Shown: in pieces, positions 46,384-56,818 of the stretch
How the letters are laid out: every line of letters starts with the position of its first letter
Numbering within the stretch: the stretch's first letter is position 1
Position numbers and translations under genes: made by a program
Source of the DNA: Aquilaria yunnanensis
Taxonomy: Eukaryota; Streptophyta; Magnoliopsida; Malvales; Thymelaeaceae
Length of the DNA stretch: 64,000 nucleotides
Direction: 5' to 3'
NCBI GenBank assembly: GCA_039654915.1
Contig: CM077597.1
Coordinates: 61,160,001 to 61,224,000, forward strand
The notes under the pieces: generated by a model
Told to the model about the DNA's origin: nothing
Seen by the model: the letters and a program-made list of their open reading frames with translations, nothing else
Databases searched by the model: none

Positions 46384-47771
46384 TGTTAGTGTTATGCCCA
46401 AAAAGCCAATCATGAGATGATTGTATTTTTTCACATTGAGTCATGATATTTTATTGAGGCATTAATCCAGCAATTATGTTTGTTGTTTTGTTTCTGTGTA
46501 ACGTAATAAACATAATTGTAACCCTAGAATAATGATATTCTTAAACGTCCCTAGTCTAGTATTATTGTGGAGCGGGTTGCAATAATACATAATGACTAGC
46601 ATATGTGGAGACTAATATGAGATATGTAGTCTACATATGGGTACAAGTTGGAGAACTTGTGTACTGGACCGACCCACCATGAGAACACTTCATGGATCGT
46701 TATATGAGTGTCATAAGTGATTCTCATAGTGATCATGGTATATGTAGTCCTTCGACCTAAGATCATCAAGGTTCCCTACATGTGAGTCACATACTTTGAT
46801 ACTTTCCTTTGTTGCTCGTAACTGAGTGAACTTGAAGGAGGTCATTGGGTATGTCACATATCATGTGGAGGGATTTGTATGATCAAGATGGGATTTGTCC
46901 CTCCTATGTAACGGGAGTGATATCTTCGGGCCCCTTGATAGAGTGAGACTTAGAAAATGCATGGCCATGCTTGGATGAGTTGATATACGATATCAATGTC
47001 ATCAGCTTAAGTTAGTCTACTCGATAATCAAGAAACCAAAGATTGGGCTATACGAGAATGACACATTCCCTGTCTCGTGCTTAGTCTTGATATCTTGGAC
47101 AAAGGGACAATGGCATATATCGGTGATGATCATAAAGGTTTAGTCGAATCATCGACAATCTTGTCACTTGGGTACCAATGATGTGTTGCTAGACACCGCT
47201 CATTGCTTATGATCATAAATGTGATTTATGATCATTGCCAACGTGGTAAGAGCCTATTGGGTCACACACATAGAGCTATTTGGATCATTAGAGTGCATGG
47301 GCCAATAATTTGGTAATGGGCCCAATAGTTGAGCCATTATTAAGCCTGAAATTAAATCCTAATTGGATTAGGGCTTTGAAACCCGTTAGGCCTGCAAGTT
47401 GTGTCTCACTATAAATACAACTTTTAAGTGAGAAATTCATAGGTCTCCTTGCCCTAGCCTACCAAAAGGACAGCCGCATTCTTCTCTTGCAATTCCTTGG
47501 AAGACGCAAGCTAACACTGCGAGCGCAAGAGAAACGCATCTGCCGGGACGTGGTGAAAGCGTGGTGATCCTGAGAGGCTCGTGTGGATACCATAGAGAGC
47601 TTGAACACATCAACTGTTCAGGTTTTGTGATTCGACTCTACAGTTGAGTGAGAGATCTCAACCGAAAATTAGGTATGAAAATTTTCAAACACCCGGTTTA
47701 CCCCGTTTCACTTGCATCCTGGAGGGTTTCGGTTAAATTCCGCTGCGCTGTTTGGCTCCCGAAACCCAACA
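46384..47771 (+). repeat. Copia B 3' LTR
   Basis: 1388 bp, TGTTAGTG to CCCAACA. It lacks about 29 bp present in the 5' LTR, between the AATAATTTGG and TAATGGGCCC blocks around 47306-47316. Confidence 0.93.
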
Positions 47772-48467
47772 ATTTTGTGGGTTTTGACTTACCTAGAGTT
47801 CTTGAGGTAGAACTCCTTGGAAACTTGAAATTGCACCTCCAATGATCTCCACCTAGCTTGGGCTTCGATATACTTGCTTGGGGGCTCTTGATTTCACCAA
47901 GAAATGGTCCTTTGAAAGCTTGATTATGTGCTCCAATAAAGGTAGAGAAAGAGATGAAAATTAGAGGTTAGAGATGGTGAATAGTGGCCATTCTCTAACT
48001 CCCACATAAGTCTTATACAACCTCATCCCTACTCCAACTTCCACTCATTATCCAAACTTGCCTTTAAGCCTTGTTTACTCTTACTTTGACCCCTCTAGCC
48101 AATTTATGTCACCACTTGGGGTTAAAAATAAGAGTTCCATAATTCCAACTAAGCCCTAAGCTATGTTCCTTGGCCATTTATGCATATAATGCACAACAAG
48201 TCTCCAAAATAACACTTAGTGCAATTTAGGTCCTTACCCTTGGTTCTATGGCTCTAGTGAACTTTGAAGCTTTTGATCTTGATTTAGTGGGTTATTTATG
48301 CCTTAAAGACCCTTAGTATACCATAATTAAAGCTTTACTCCTCACATAGGACAAAATTACCAAATTGCCCTCGGCGACACCTAGGTGCCAATTGTGTTTG
48401 AGGAACCTCTGTAACTTTTCCTACTTACTTGAAATGCATAATAAATATTTGGTAAAAGATTGCTTAG
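47772..48467. other. AT-rich background between Copia B and the Tat-like element
   Basis: This is the continuation of 12687 and 39482-39550 once the insertions are removed. It has no coding sequence. On the minus strand a CTCTAGGTAAGT splice-donor-like site near 47795 resembles that in the LTR-like repeats at the left of the window, so it may be old LTR. It ends with CTTAG, the target of the Tat-like element. Confidence 0.5.
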
Positions 48468-49364
48468 TGATGGCGATGAGCGCCATCAGTATCTCCACTG
48501 TGTGTTGTGGAGAATGAAGCAGGAGCTTCCAGAGGTGTAGGTGAGCCCAGAAAGAAGGTGCTCTGTGTGGATTGCCTGTGATGGCCGGCAACATCTTCGC
48601 GCGGCAGGCACAGTGAGGTCGAGAAGGACTTCCGGTATGAGAGAGAGGCCTGAAACGGGGATTCCTCAAGAGGACTAGCCTGAAGCACTCATAAAACAGG
48701 GGTTAGGAGGTCCCCGGAGTGATTTTTCGGGGAGGAGCCTCCGACACCCAAGTCAGTGCTTACAGAGAGGTAGAGAGATCCCGAGAGGTCTAGAGAGGTC
48801 TAGAGAGGTCCCTTGCCTGTGACCATTCCCCTGGTATATATAGGAGGGGGTGAGCCCTTCAGATTGCAGCACGTGTATGGACGAACACCATCCGTACTTC
48901 TGGGTGTAGGGGGCCCCTAGCCGCCTGCAGGCCCGTCGAGCCATGAGCTGTGATAATCATAGCTCTATATGACAAGACGTAGGCAGTGGCAACGCGTCAG
49001 AGTGCCTCCAAGGATGGCGTGTAGGGTGTACGGGCGTAATGTCAGAGGCTCCTCGATGGCTCCTGTTGTACCTTCGAGGTCCACTTGGTTGATGTCTCAC
49101 TTCGGTGTGAGGGACCTTTTCCCGGAGTCACAGTGGTACTTTGGGACATTCCTTGGCCCTAAAGTTAGCCCTTCGGGGGACTTTCACCTGTAGAAGGTGG
49201 CTGGCGCTTCTCCCTGAAGCTGACTTGGTCGCTCTCCTGGTGGTGGCGATACGGTAGTTTCTCGAGGTAGGTATTGGCAGGCTGCCGAGGTCGCGTGCCG
49301 CGGGCATTTGGCTCCTCCTTTCTGGGGTCCTTAGGTGTTTGGGGCGATAGCACTTTGGCTATCA
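48468..49364 (-). repeat. Tat-like element 3' LTR
   Basis: 897 bp, TGATGGCGATGAG at the left and GGCTATCA at the right on the plus strand. It has a TATATATA run at 48835-48842 and short GAGAGGTCTA direct repeats near 48780-48810. On the element strand it is preceded by AAGGGGGGAATG, the polypurine tract (plus strand 49365-49376). Confidence 0.9.
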
Positions 49365-49755
49365 CATTCCCCCCTTGGGAAGCCGGAGTGGAGACTTCGG
49401 CTAGAGGTCCTTTTGTGGGCGCTTTTCAGGACTTAGGGTGTGTCGTTCGCAGGGGAGGCATTTCGCCACCTACGGGCATGGTTTGTTCGGACAGGTGTCA
49501 CCTGTCTGCCCTTTGGTGTCCTCGAGATCCCCAACCTCTTTACTCTTTTCTTCCATAGGTTAGTGGACCATCATGTTTTGAAACTAGGTGTGTTAGTCTG
49601 GGGCGGTGCACCCGAGTTTTCAAGATGTCAGAAAATGTGTCCTAGTTTCTCGTGACGGGTGACATGTGGCAGGTGCTGGTTGGGATGGGCAATTATGGCG
49701 ACATTTTGCCTTCGCGCAGCAATTATGACGCCCTTTCGGCTTCCCATCCTTGATC

Positions 49756-49763
49756 TATATAAG
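49756..49763 (+). promoter_or_regulatory. TATA box of the antisense gene, copy 1
   Basis: TATATAAG in CTATATAAGCCTCCTCC, 242 bp before the ATG at 49998. The related element at the right end has TATAAATA at 62576, 296 bp before its ATG. The surrounding DNA is also similar (a TTCGG block just upstream in both). The strand and placement indicate a promoter separate from the LTR. Confidence 0.65.
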
Positions 49764-50794
49764 CCTCCTCCTGTCATTCTCCTCATTTTTTTTTCTTTGC
49801 TCTTGTGTCTTCTCTTGCCTTTTTCCTTTTTCCGATGACAGTTTTTACGGTGGAGCGATTCCCGGTATTTTGCACGACATCGTCCAGGAATCCTGATTTC
49901 GGCAAGACTTTTGGTGGGTTCTTTCTTCGGTTTTTGCTTTTCTTTTAGCTTCCCAAAGTCATTTTTCTTCTTTTCGAAGTCTTTCTTTTGGTAAGCCATG
50001 TCTTCGACTATTCCCGAGAGCTGGCAATCTCTTATGTCTCACCCTTGTTGTTCCACTTCTGAAAAATTAGAGAAGTGGACAGTCAAATTTTTTCTTCCCT
50101 CCTATGCCACCACGAGGTTACCCCACCTCGGTAATTTTAGCTTTATGAATCGGGATGACGACGTTACCATTTTCTGAGCCCAACTGAAGGCTAGACTTTG
50201 GTATCCTCCAATGAGGATGATTTGTGACTTTTGCCAATTTCATGGCATAGCCATAAATCAGCTTTCTCCCAACTCGTATTGCTATTTCAATGCCTTTCTC
50301 TACATGTACGGGTCTTCGGGGTAGAACCCCATTTTACCCTGTTCATGAAGTATTATAAGCTCTATTCGGTCCCGAAGGGTGGCTTTTATTTCATGCTACC
50401 TCAGGGATCTGGGAGCAAGAAATTTATGCTCACCTTCACTACCAAGGATAGCTGGCGAGGGTGGCAAAGGAAGTTCTTCTTCCTAAAAATGGCGGAGGCC
50501 TGGTCATATGTCATGGATCCCAAGAAGTTGCTAACTCCCGAGTTGGCGGTGAGGTTTGAGGACTTCGACAGACGTATCCGCGCTATCACCGACAGGGATG
50601 CCGAGGTCCCTTCGTGCTCTCTCTACCCCTTCCCCATCATGTGGAAACTCATGACCAAGGATGTTCTTCAGGAGTTGGGGGTGGTTAAGGAGCACAAGAT
50701 GGATCTTGGCATGCCAGCTCCTGCTACCGAGGGGAAGGACTCTTAGCTAGTGAACTCTTTCGGAGCGAGCTCATTTATGAAGCCTTCTTTGAAA

Positions 50795-50866
50795 GTAAGT
50801 TCCTTTCAAAGTTTTTCAGCATAAGTACCTGTCTAGACTTACATTGATGTTTTCCCTCTTTTTCAG
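50795..50866 (+). other. Intron 1 of antisense gene, copy 1
   Basis: GTAAGT at the start and CTTTTTCAG at the end, 72 bp. The copy at 63713-63779 has the intron at the same protein position (after a Glu codon plus one base, before an ATG-containing exon that reads AAYYK in both). Confidence 0.8.
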
Positions 50867-51320
50867 ATATGGTCGACGAGTCTGCTGCCTACTATAAGTC
50901 TTTCTTCCTTGGTCAGGCCGAGAAGGGAGAGCAAACGAAGAGAGGCGTCTCCAAGAGGCGCAAGACTACTGGGAGCGGACCGTCTTCAACGAAGAACTCA
51001 AAGAAGGATACCCTTCTTCCACCCTCGGAGGACATGGCAGAGGTGTCATTGCAACTTCCACGGAGGTTGGTGGTGTCATTGCAAGTTCCACCATGGTTGC
51101 AACTCTCGCCGAACCTAAAACTCCCGCAGAGGTTCTGCCGGGGTGATCGCAGTTACTGCTTCTCTGAGTCCCGCCACGTTGGTGGATCTTTTGGGCTCTT
51201 TGGCAAGAAGTCCCTCTACCGAGGAGTTGGAAAAATGCCGAAGGGACAAAGGCAAACATGTCCCTGCTGACGTGGAAGAGGTCCGGGACTCCGACGACGA
51301 CGTTGCTGAGGTTGTGCCAG

Positions 51321-51414
51321 GTTTGTCTTTTATCTCCTTTTCGGTTTTCGCAATCTCATGGCTTTCTCAGTCAAGGAGTTTTGCCTGATGAGACGCATGT
51401 TTTCTTTTTTGCAG
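51321..51414 (+). other. Intron 2 of antisense gene, copy 1
   Basis: GTTTGT to TTTTTTGCAG, 94 bp. Joining 51320 to 51415 keeps the frame (VVPE then DLAPSAW). Confidence 0.65.
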
Positions 51415-51674
51415 AGGATTTGGCGCCCTCAGCTTGGATGGTTGAGCATGCCCGAAGGCGGGCTCTTCTGGATTCCCACATCCCAAAAGACAAAGTTCCG
51501 AGGGAGCCGTTCTGGTCTTTCATGGAGGACATGAATTTGTTCTCCGAGGATTGCCGGGAAATGGCTTCCCAGATGGCGAGGGGCGTACTCACTCAGGCTT
51601 CCTTCAAGGTAGTTGCCGAGGAGTGTGCCTTCAAGGATTACCTTGTCACTAGAGTTTCCGAGCATGCCGCTTAG

Positions 51675-51777
51675 GTAATTCTTCAGGCTCCTTCATTTTT
51701 CCTGCCACTTTTTTGTCTAAGTGTTTTGGCTTTCCTTGTGTGACTTTTACTAAGTACCTTTTCTTTGTTTTTTGTAG
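51675..51777 (+). other. Intron 3 of antisense gene, copy 1
   Basis: GTAATT to TTTTTTGTAG, 103 bp. The join keeps the frame; the codon before it is TAG, probably a decayed CAG. Confidence 0.6.
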
Positions 51778-52491
51778 CTCCTGGGGTACAGTGGATACCT
51801 TCGATCTTGGGCGGCAAAGTAGTCTGCGGTCCGAGCTTGGGCCGAAGATAAATTGGAGAAGGCCAAGGTCTTCTACGCTAACTCGGTTGTGACAAACACC
51901 AAGTTGAGCCGTATAGCCAAGCAGAAGGTTGCCCAACTTCGGGAGGAGTTCTTGAAGGGCCAAGAGGATCTCTTGAAGGACTTCTCCAAGAAGATGTCCG
52001 ACCTTGGTGAGAAGGTTGTGAGCTTAACCTCGGCCAATGAGGCCATTCAGAAGGAGAGAGAAGAAGAAGCTGCTCTTCTGACAAAGGCTCTTGCCGACAA
52101 AGCCGAACTTCAAGCCAAGGTCGACTCGCTGAATAAGGATTCAAAGAAGAAGAAGAACATAAAGGAGCTGGAGAAGGAGGTTGCGAATCTTCAAAAGGAG
52201 GTTTCAGATCTTCAGATTGAGGTGGATGACTTGGACGTAGAAAAAGAAAAAGCCGTCCAGGGAAGGAAGGTTACCTTTCAGGACGGCTTCTGCCTAGCTC
52301 GTCACAAATTTCTGAAGAAATATCCAGACCTCGATCATTCCTTCTTGGCTGCCCTGGATATTCCCAAGGGTCCTCGGTGGACTTGGTCGAAAGTTGAGTT
52401 CCTCAACCTGCCACTTGCCCTTCCTCCTGCACCGAAGGCGGCGGCCAAAGACATAGGAGTCGAAGCTTTCCATGACGCCGAGGTCCCTTAG

Positions 52492-52991
52492 ACATTCTAG
52501 GGGCTTTGCCTTCTTCTTGTTCTTTGTATTTTTCTTCTTGTAACCTTCTCCTTGTACTAAGACTTTCCTCAATGAATTTTCCTTCATAATTTGGTTAAGT
52601 CTTTTGAGCAATTTTTTCCCTGTTGTCCCGACCACTTTCGGTCAAGGGACTTAAAAAAGGTACATTTTGCTCATTTCATTGACCAACCTTCGGGTAAACT
52701 CTCTTTGTTTCTGAAGTTTACTTAGGCAAGTTTTAGCCTGTCTTTATTGGCCGTACTCGATGGACTTCACCTTTTTTGGGCATATAACCCAACCATCTTT
52801 GGAAGGAAAATAGGACTTTCGGGAGTCAATGGACTTCACCCTTTTTTGGGCGTATAACCCAGTCATCCTTGGAAGGAAAACAAGACTTTCGGGAGCGTGT
52901 GCTTCAGTTTTGTTCGGCGAGTACTTTCAGATAAGGGAAAACTTCTGTATTTAGAGAAATTTCTCTCTTGTACAATTTCTCATCTAAAATT
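52492..52991. repeat. Spacer between convergent genes, with a 69-bp tandem duplication
   Basis: This is the gap between the end of the antisense gene and the end of pol, which face each other. A unit containing TGGACTTCACC, TATAACCCA and GACTTTCGGGAG occurs twice in tandem, at 52760-52828 and 52829-52897, with a few differences. It probably holds the termination and polyadenylation signals of both transcripts; AATGAATTTTCC near 52571 follows the antisense stop. Confidence 0.6.
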
Positions 52992-54490
52992 CTAAGTATA
53001 GAATTTCTTTAAGGCATCTGAGTGACATGCATTTTCCATTTTTCCTCCTTTGGCATCTCCAAGCTTGTATACTCCCTTTCGGATCTCGTCTAGGACCAAA
53101 TAAGGCCCCTTCCCATTTGGCCGAAGTACCCCATGGGATGGTTTTCGGGGTTTAGACTCGGCCTTTCGGAGGAAGAGGTCTTCTTCTGTTATTCCTTTTG
53201 GCCTATCATGCAGGTTTGCACTTATGGCCACCTTTTGCTGAAAGGCCTTTCTTCTGAGCTCGGCCATTTCTCAATGTTCGTCAACTAGGTCGAGCTTAGT
53301 CCTCAACCCGAGGTCATTTCCTGTATTCTAACTGATGGTCGTACTACTCCGATGGGGATGATGGCCTCTGTACTGGAGATAAGTGAAAAAGGTGTCTCCC
53401 CCGTGGCCCCTCGGGAAGTTGTCTGAAGACTCCTTAGTACAGTAGGAAGTTTTCCTGGTCTTTTCCCCTTGCTTCCCCCAACCTCTTTTGTAGTCCCTCT
53501 TTTATAGCTGTGTTGGCTACCTCCACTTGTTTGTTGCTTTGGGGCTGAGCTAGTGGGTCGAAGTGTGTTTTCATTCCGAAGTCGGTGACGAATTCTTGGA
53601 ATCCCTCATGCATAGACTGGGAACCATTATCGGCCATTATCACCGTCGGTATGCCGAATCTGCATATCATGTTCTTCCAAACGAACTTTTGTATATCTTT
53701 TGCCAGAATAGTTGCTAGGGGCTCTGCCTCCACCCACTTAGTGAGGTAGTCTGCTATTACTACCCAGAAATTCACTCCTTCGGGTGTTATCGGGAGTGGC
53801 CGAGTGAGGTCTATGCCCTATATTGCCAAAGGGCAAGGGTGTTCTTCCGGGGTTATCCGCTCCGAAGACATCTTTTGGGTGTTGGTGTGTCTCTGGCAAT
53901 TTTCACACCTCCTGGACGAATTGTCCTGCACCCTTTTTATCGATACATCTCTGTAACGGACTTCCGCACCTTTGCCGGTATAATTCCTCTTCAATTAGGG
54001 AATATCGTCCAGAACGTCTTTGCACTTTCTGCCACTTCGTGAGGATTTTCGGGACTCTTTGGTTGGGAGATACCTCGTTGCAGGGTTTTTGCACCCTTTG
54101 TCCGAGGTTGCTATACTTAGCGTTGCCATGCTCGGATGGCCCAGCACTTTGGTAACCACATTTGATTGCTCCAGTGGCCTTTCTGCCCTCGGGGTCCCGA
54201 AGGGCTACTCAAGTGGCCTGATGTTCTGCGCTCGGGGTTCCACGGAGTTTCCACTCTAGATCTACCTTTGCTCGGTTTCCCTTGTTGGTTTCAGCATTTT
54301 CTACTCCTGGGATTTCGGCAACGAAGTCTACCAGTGCCTAGGCTTTCATTGCCTTTCTAGGCTCGTACGTGCTGCAGTATTCTCCGAGCTCGATGCACCT
54401 TTTTTATGATCTTCCCCAAATGCTCTACCCTTTTCATGACGTCGTGCAGAGGTGAGTTACTCCGGTCAATGGTAGCGTGACCTTGGAAGT
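52992..54490 (-). pseudogene. Tat-like RNase H end and integrase, decayed
   Basis: Read on the minus strand. An RNase H end carries ELGEYCSTYEPRKAMKA and, after a stop, ALVDFVAEIPGVEN (about 54270-54400). Next comes a zinc-finger region with SLIEEELYRQRCGSPLQRC (53903-54094). The integrase core with VVIADYLTKWVEAEPL, MADNGSQ and PQSNKQVEVAN follows (53434-53775), in which the three acidic residues are kept. Last is a C-terminal GPY-like part with GKGPYLVLDEIRKGVYKL ending KKFYT (52992-53267). Frameshifts and stops separate the parts. ADY/DNG/PQSN blocks of this kind are typical of the Tat lineage of Ty3/gypsy. Confidence 0.85.
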
Positions 54491-55004
54491 AGAGTCATAG
54501 CCTTCTTCCTGCAAATAGCGAGGCGTAGATGGCTTTTCTGGGTAATGGGCATATGCCTTTGTTGCCAAGGAGACGACAACTTTTCTTTGGGTGTAGAACT
54601 CCTTCGACGGGGAGCTCGGGGTCATTTTGACCCTGCTTCTCCTGCAGGTTATGTTCTGAAGGGTATGTTTCCCGTCGAGGACTCATCTTCGTTGATCTCT
54701 CCTTTCGAACTCCCGTGAGTTGACATGGGACCCTTCTCACGACAAGGTACTGGTCAGGAGGGCCTTTGGCCAGAATTTAGCTGCAGCCATCTTCGGTCTA
54801 ACTGCTGTGTCACTCCAGCCATGACAAGGCGTGAGAACTCGCACAGGAAGCCTATCGTAGTAGTCAGAGGACATTCGTCCTCGGGTATAGAAGTCCCTGC
54901 TGCAGTCGTTCGGTTTTCGGTTGAGCCTCTAGCGCGGACGGGGACCTCGAAAGTTCTTTGTCCTAAGAATACCGAGTTTTCAACAACGGCGACCTGGGAG
55001 TGAT
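54491..55004 (-). other. Unrecognised part of Tat-like element next to the primer site
   Basis: The gag, protease and reverse transcriptase genes should lie here on the minus strand but at most fragments could fit in 515 bp. Open frames such as 54495-54740 show nothing I can name. This fits a large internal deletion of roughly the 5' half of the coding region. Confidence 0.6.
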
Positions 55005-55023
55005 TTCCCACAGATGACGCCAA
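55005..55023 (-). other. Primer-binding site of Tat-like element
   Basis: On the minus strand TTGGCGTCATCTGTGGGAA, directly inside the 5' LTR. It resembles the TGGCGCC...TGTGGG primer sites of Tat and Ogre elements; I did not identify the tRNA with certainty. Confidence 0.7.
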
Positions 55024-55024
55024 A

Positions 55025-55922
55025 TGATGGCGATGAGCACCACCAGTATCTCCACTGTGTGTTGTGGAGAATGCAGCAGGAGCTTCTGGAGGTGTAGGCG
55101 AGCCCTGAGAGAAGGTGCTCTGTGTGGATTGCCTGTGATGGCCGGCAGCATCTTCGCGTGGCAGGCACGGTGAGGCCGAGAAGGACTTCCAGTACGATAG
55201 AGAGGTCCAAAACCAGGATTCCTCAGGAGGACTTGCCTGAAACACTCATAAAACAGGGGTTAGGAGGTCCCCGGAGTGATTTTTCGGGGAAGAGCCTCTG
55301 ACGCCCAAGTCAGTGATTACAGAGAGGTAGAGAGATCCCGAGAGGTCCAGAGAGGTCTAGAGAGGTCCCTTGCCTGTGACCATTCCCTTGGTATATATAG
55401 GAGGGGGTGAGCCCTTCAGATTGCAGCACGTGTATGGACGAACACCATCCGTACTTCTGGCTGTAGGGGGCCCCTAGCCGCCTGCAGGCCCCTCGAGCCA
55501 TGAGCTGCGATAATCATAGCTCTATATGACAGGACGTAGGCAGTGGCAACGCGTCAAAGTGCCTCCAAGGACGGCGTGTAGGGTGTACGGGCGTAATGTC
55601 AGAGGCTCCTTGATGGTTCCTGCCGTACCTCCGAGGTCCCCTTGGTTGATGTCTCACTTCGTAGTAAGGAACCTTTTCCCGGAGTCACAGTGGTACTTCG
55701 GGGTATTCCCTGGCTCCAAAGTTAGCCCTTCGGGGGATTTTCACCTGCAGAAGGTGGCTGGCACTTCTCCCAGAAGCTGACTCGGTCGCTCTCCCGGTGG
55801 AGGCGATACGGTAGTTTCCTGAGGTAGGTATTGGCAGGCTACTGAGGTTGCGTGCCTCAGGCGTTTGGGCCCCTCCTTTCTGGGGTCCTTAGGTGTTCGT
55901 GGCGATAACACTTTGGCTATCA
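55025..55922 (-). repeat. Tat-like element 5' LTR
   Basis: 898 bp, closely similar to 48468-49364. The minus-strand TATA box is TATATATA at 55392-55399. It ends GGCTATCA and is followed by CTTAG. Confidence 0.9.
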
Positions 55923-55927
55923 CTTAG

Positions 55928-56818
55928 CTTGTAACCAAGCCTTACCTGACCATCACCGGTCTAATACTTAGAGGCCTGTTACACACTTGGCTTTAAAGCC
56001 TCCATAATTACATGAGTGCACAAAAGGCTATGACGTGATCCCTTAGTTCCTTTATGTTCTTAGCCATTTTTTCTTCAAATTATGAGTATTCACTTCATAT
56101 CCTACCTTGGCAATTAATTTTAGCTATGTTTGGCTCACAAATATGACACTTTCCTTCCTATTCCACTTAGGTGCACTTAGGAGACCCAATGAGGCACTTA
56201 GTCTTTTATGGCTTTTTTCTTCAAATCTATGACTTGTATCACTTACATGCACAACTCATGTAGATTTTATGTACATTATAATCATAGCCCAAGGCCTATA
56301 AAATTCATAAGCATGACAAGGAACATAGCTAGAACCCTTACCAGGTGAACATTGTAGCTGGTGTGGCCAAACTCACCAAGGTGCCCCTGTAAGCCTACCT
56401 AGGTCACCATGCTCTTCTTTACTCGGTTTTGCTTGCTTTGGTCTTGGAGCTCTTGTCGACCTTAGTAGAACTTTTGCCTTGAGTTTCCAAGGTTTAGAGG
56501 CTATAAGAGACAGCCATGAAATTGCCTTAATTTGGTCTCAAGTCCAATCTGTGGGGGAGGTCCAATCCAGATGTACTTGGTGACCATGTTTTTTAGCACT
56601 TTTGGCCTAAACCTCCAAACAAGCCATTTGTTTAAGTCATTTGGTCAACTGGTTCAACCCAATTTATGCTTTATTTTTACCACCCACTTTGCCTTTTAAC
56701 TTGGCCATTTAAGGCATTAAACTTCCATACAAACATACAAACCCCTTTACGCCACCTCAGGGCCACCTAGTGCATTTGATGGTGCACATTTCCATTCTTA
56801 TGTTTTCTTTGCCTCTTT
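55928..56818. other. AT-rich background, no gene seen
   Basis: Continues 48467. On the minus strand TGTCATGCTTATGAATTTTATAGGCC-like sequence begins at 56318, similar to TGTCATGCCTGTGAC at 60101. Such starts are usual for long plant gypsy LTRs, so this may be old LTR. It ends with TCTTT, the duplication of the outer solo LTR. Confidence 0.45.

Larger units (their letters stand above)
39551..47771 (+). mobile_element. Copia B: full-length Ty1/copia retrotransposon, inactivated
   Basis: 8221 bp with LTRs at 39551-40966 and 46384-47771. It is flanked by ATTTC (39546-39550) and ATTTT (47772-47776), a target-site duplication with one mismatch. It lies only 69 bp from the right end of Copia A, in the same background sequence (39482-39550, then 47772 onward). 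The domain order gag, protease, integrase, reverse transcriptase, RNase H is that of Ty1/copia. It carries at least five in-frame stops and three frameshifts. It is the only full copy of a family that also left the three solo LTRs at 4493, 56819 and 57843. Confidence 0.94.
49998..52491 (+). pseudogene. Antisense gene of Tat-like element, four exons, decayed (putative gypsy-type transposon protein)
   Basis: Exons inferred at 49998-50794, 50867-51320, 51415-51674 and 51778-52491, with GT-AG introns of 72, 94 and 103 bp; phases match at the last two joins. Exon 1 reads PESWQSLMSHPCC, FLPSYATTRLP, CDFCQFHGIAINQL, VPKGGFYFMLPQGSGSKKF and DSWRGWQRKFFFLK, matching 62872-63712. This resembles the Pfam family described as putative gypsy type transposon; its function is unknown. 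Exon 4 is a long coiled coil (roughly 51900-52270) with a short conserved end. Damage: TGA at 50175 where the other copy has CGA, a frameshift near 50310, TAG at 50744 where the other has TGG, frameshifts in exon 2, and in exons 3-4 two further TAG codons. Confidence 0.8.
48468..55922 (-). mobile_element. Tat-like Ty3/gypsy element with antisense gene, pol-deleted
   Basis: 7455 bp, with LTRs at 48468-49364 and 55025-55922 and a perfect target-site duplication CTTAG (48463-48467 and 55923-55927). The primer-binding site and polypurine tract place the 5' LTR at the right, so the element runs on the minus strand. Only RNase H-to-integrase remnants of pol remain (52992-54490). Gag, protease and reverse transcriptase are not found in the 515 bp left between pol and the primer site. 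On the opposite strand, between pol and the 3' LTR, lies a multi-exon gene remnant (49998-52491). An extra antisense frame at this place is a known trait of some Tat-clade elements such as Grande. Confidence 0.9.

Noticed and set aside
49628..49999. Lysine-rich minus-strand frame of 123 codons
   Set aside because: It is the complement of the promoter and pyrimidine-rich leader of the antisense gene; the lysines come from poly-T runs.
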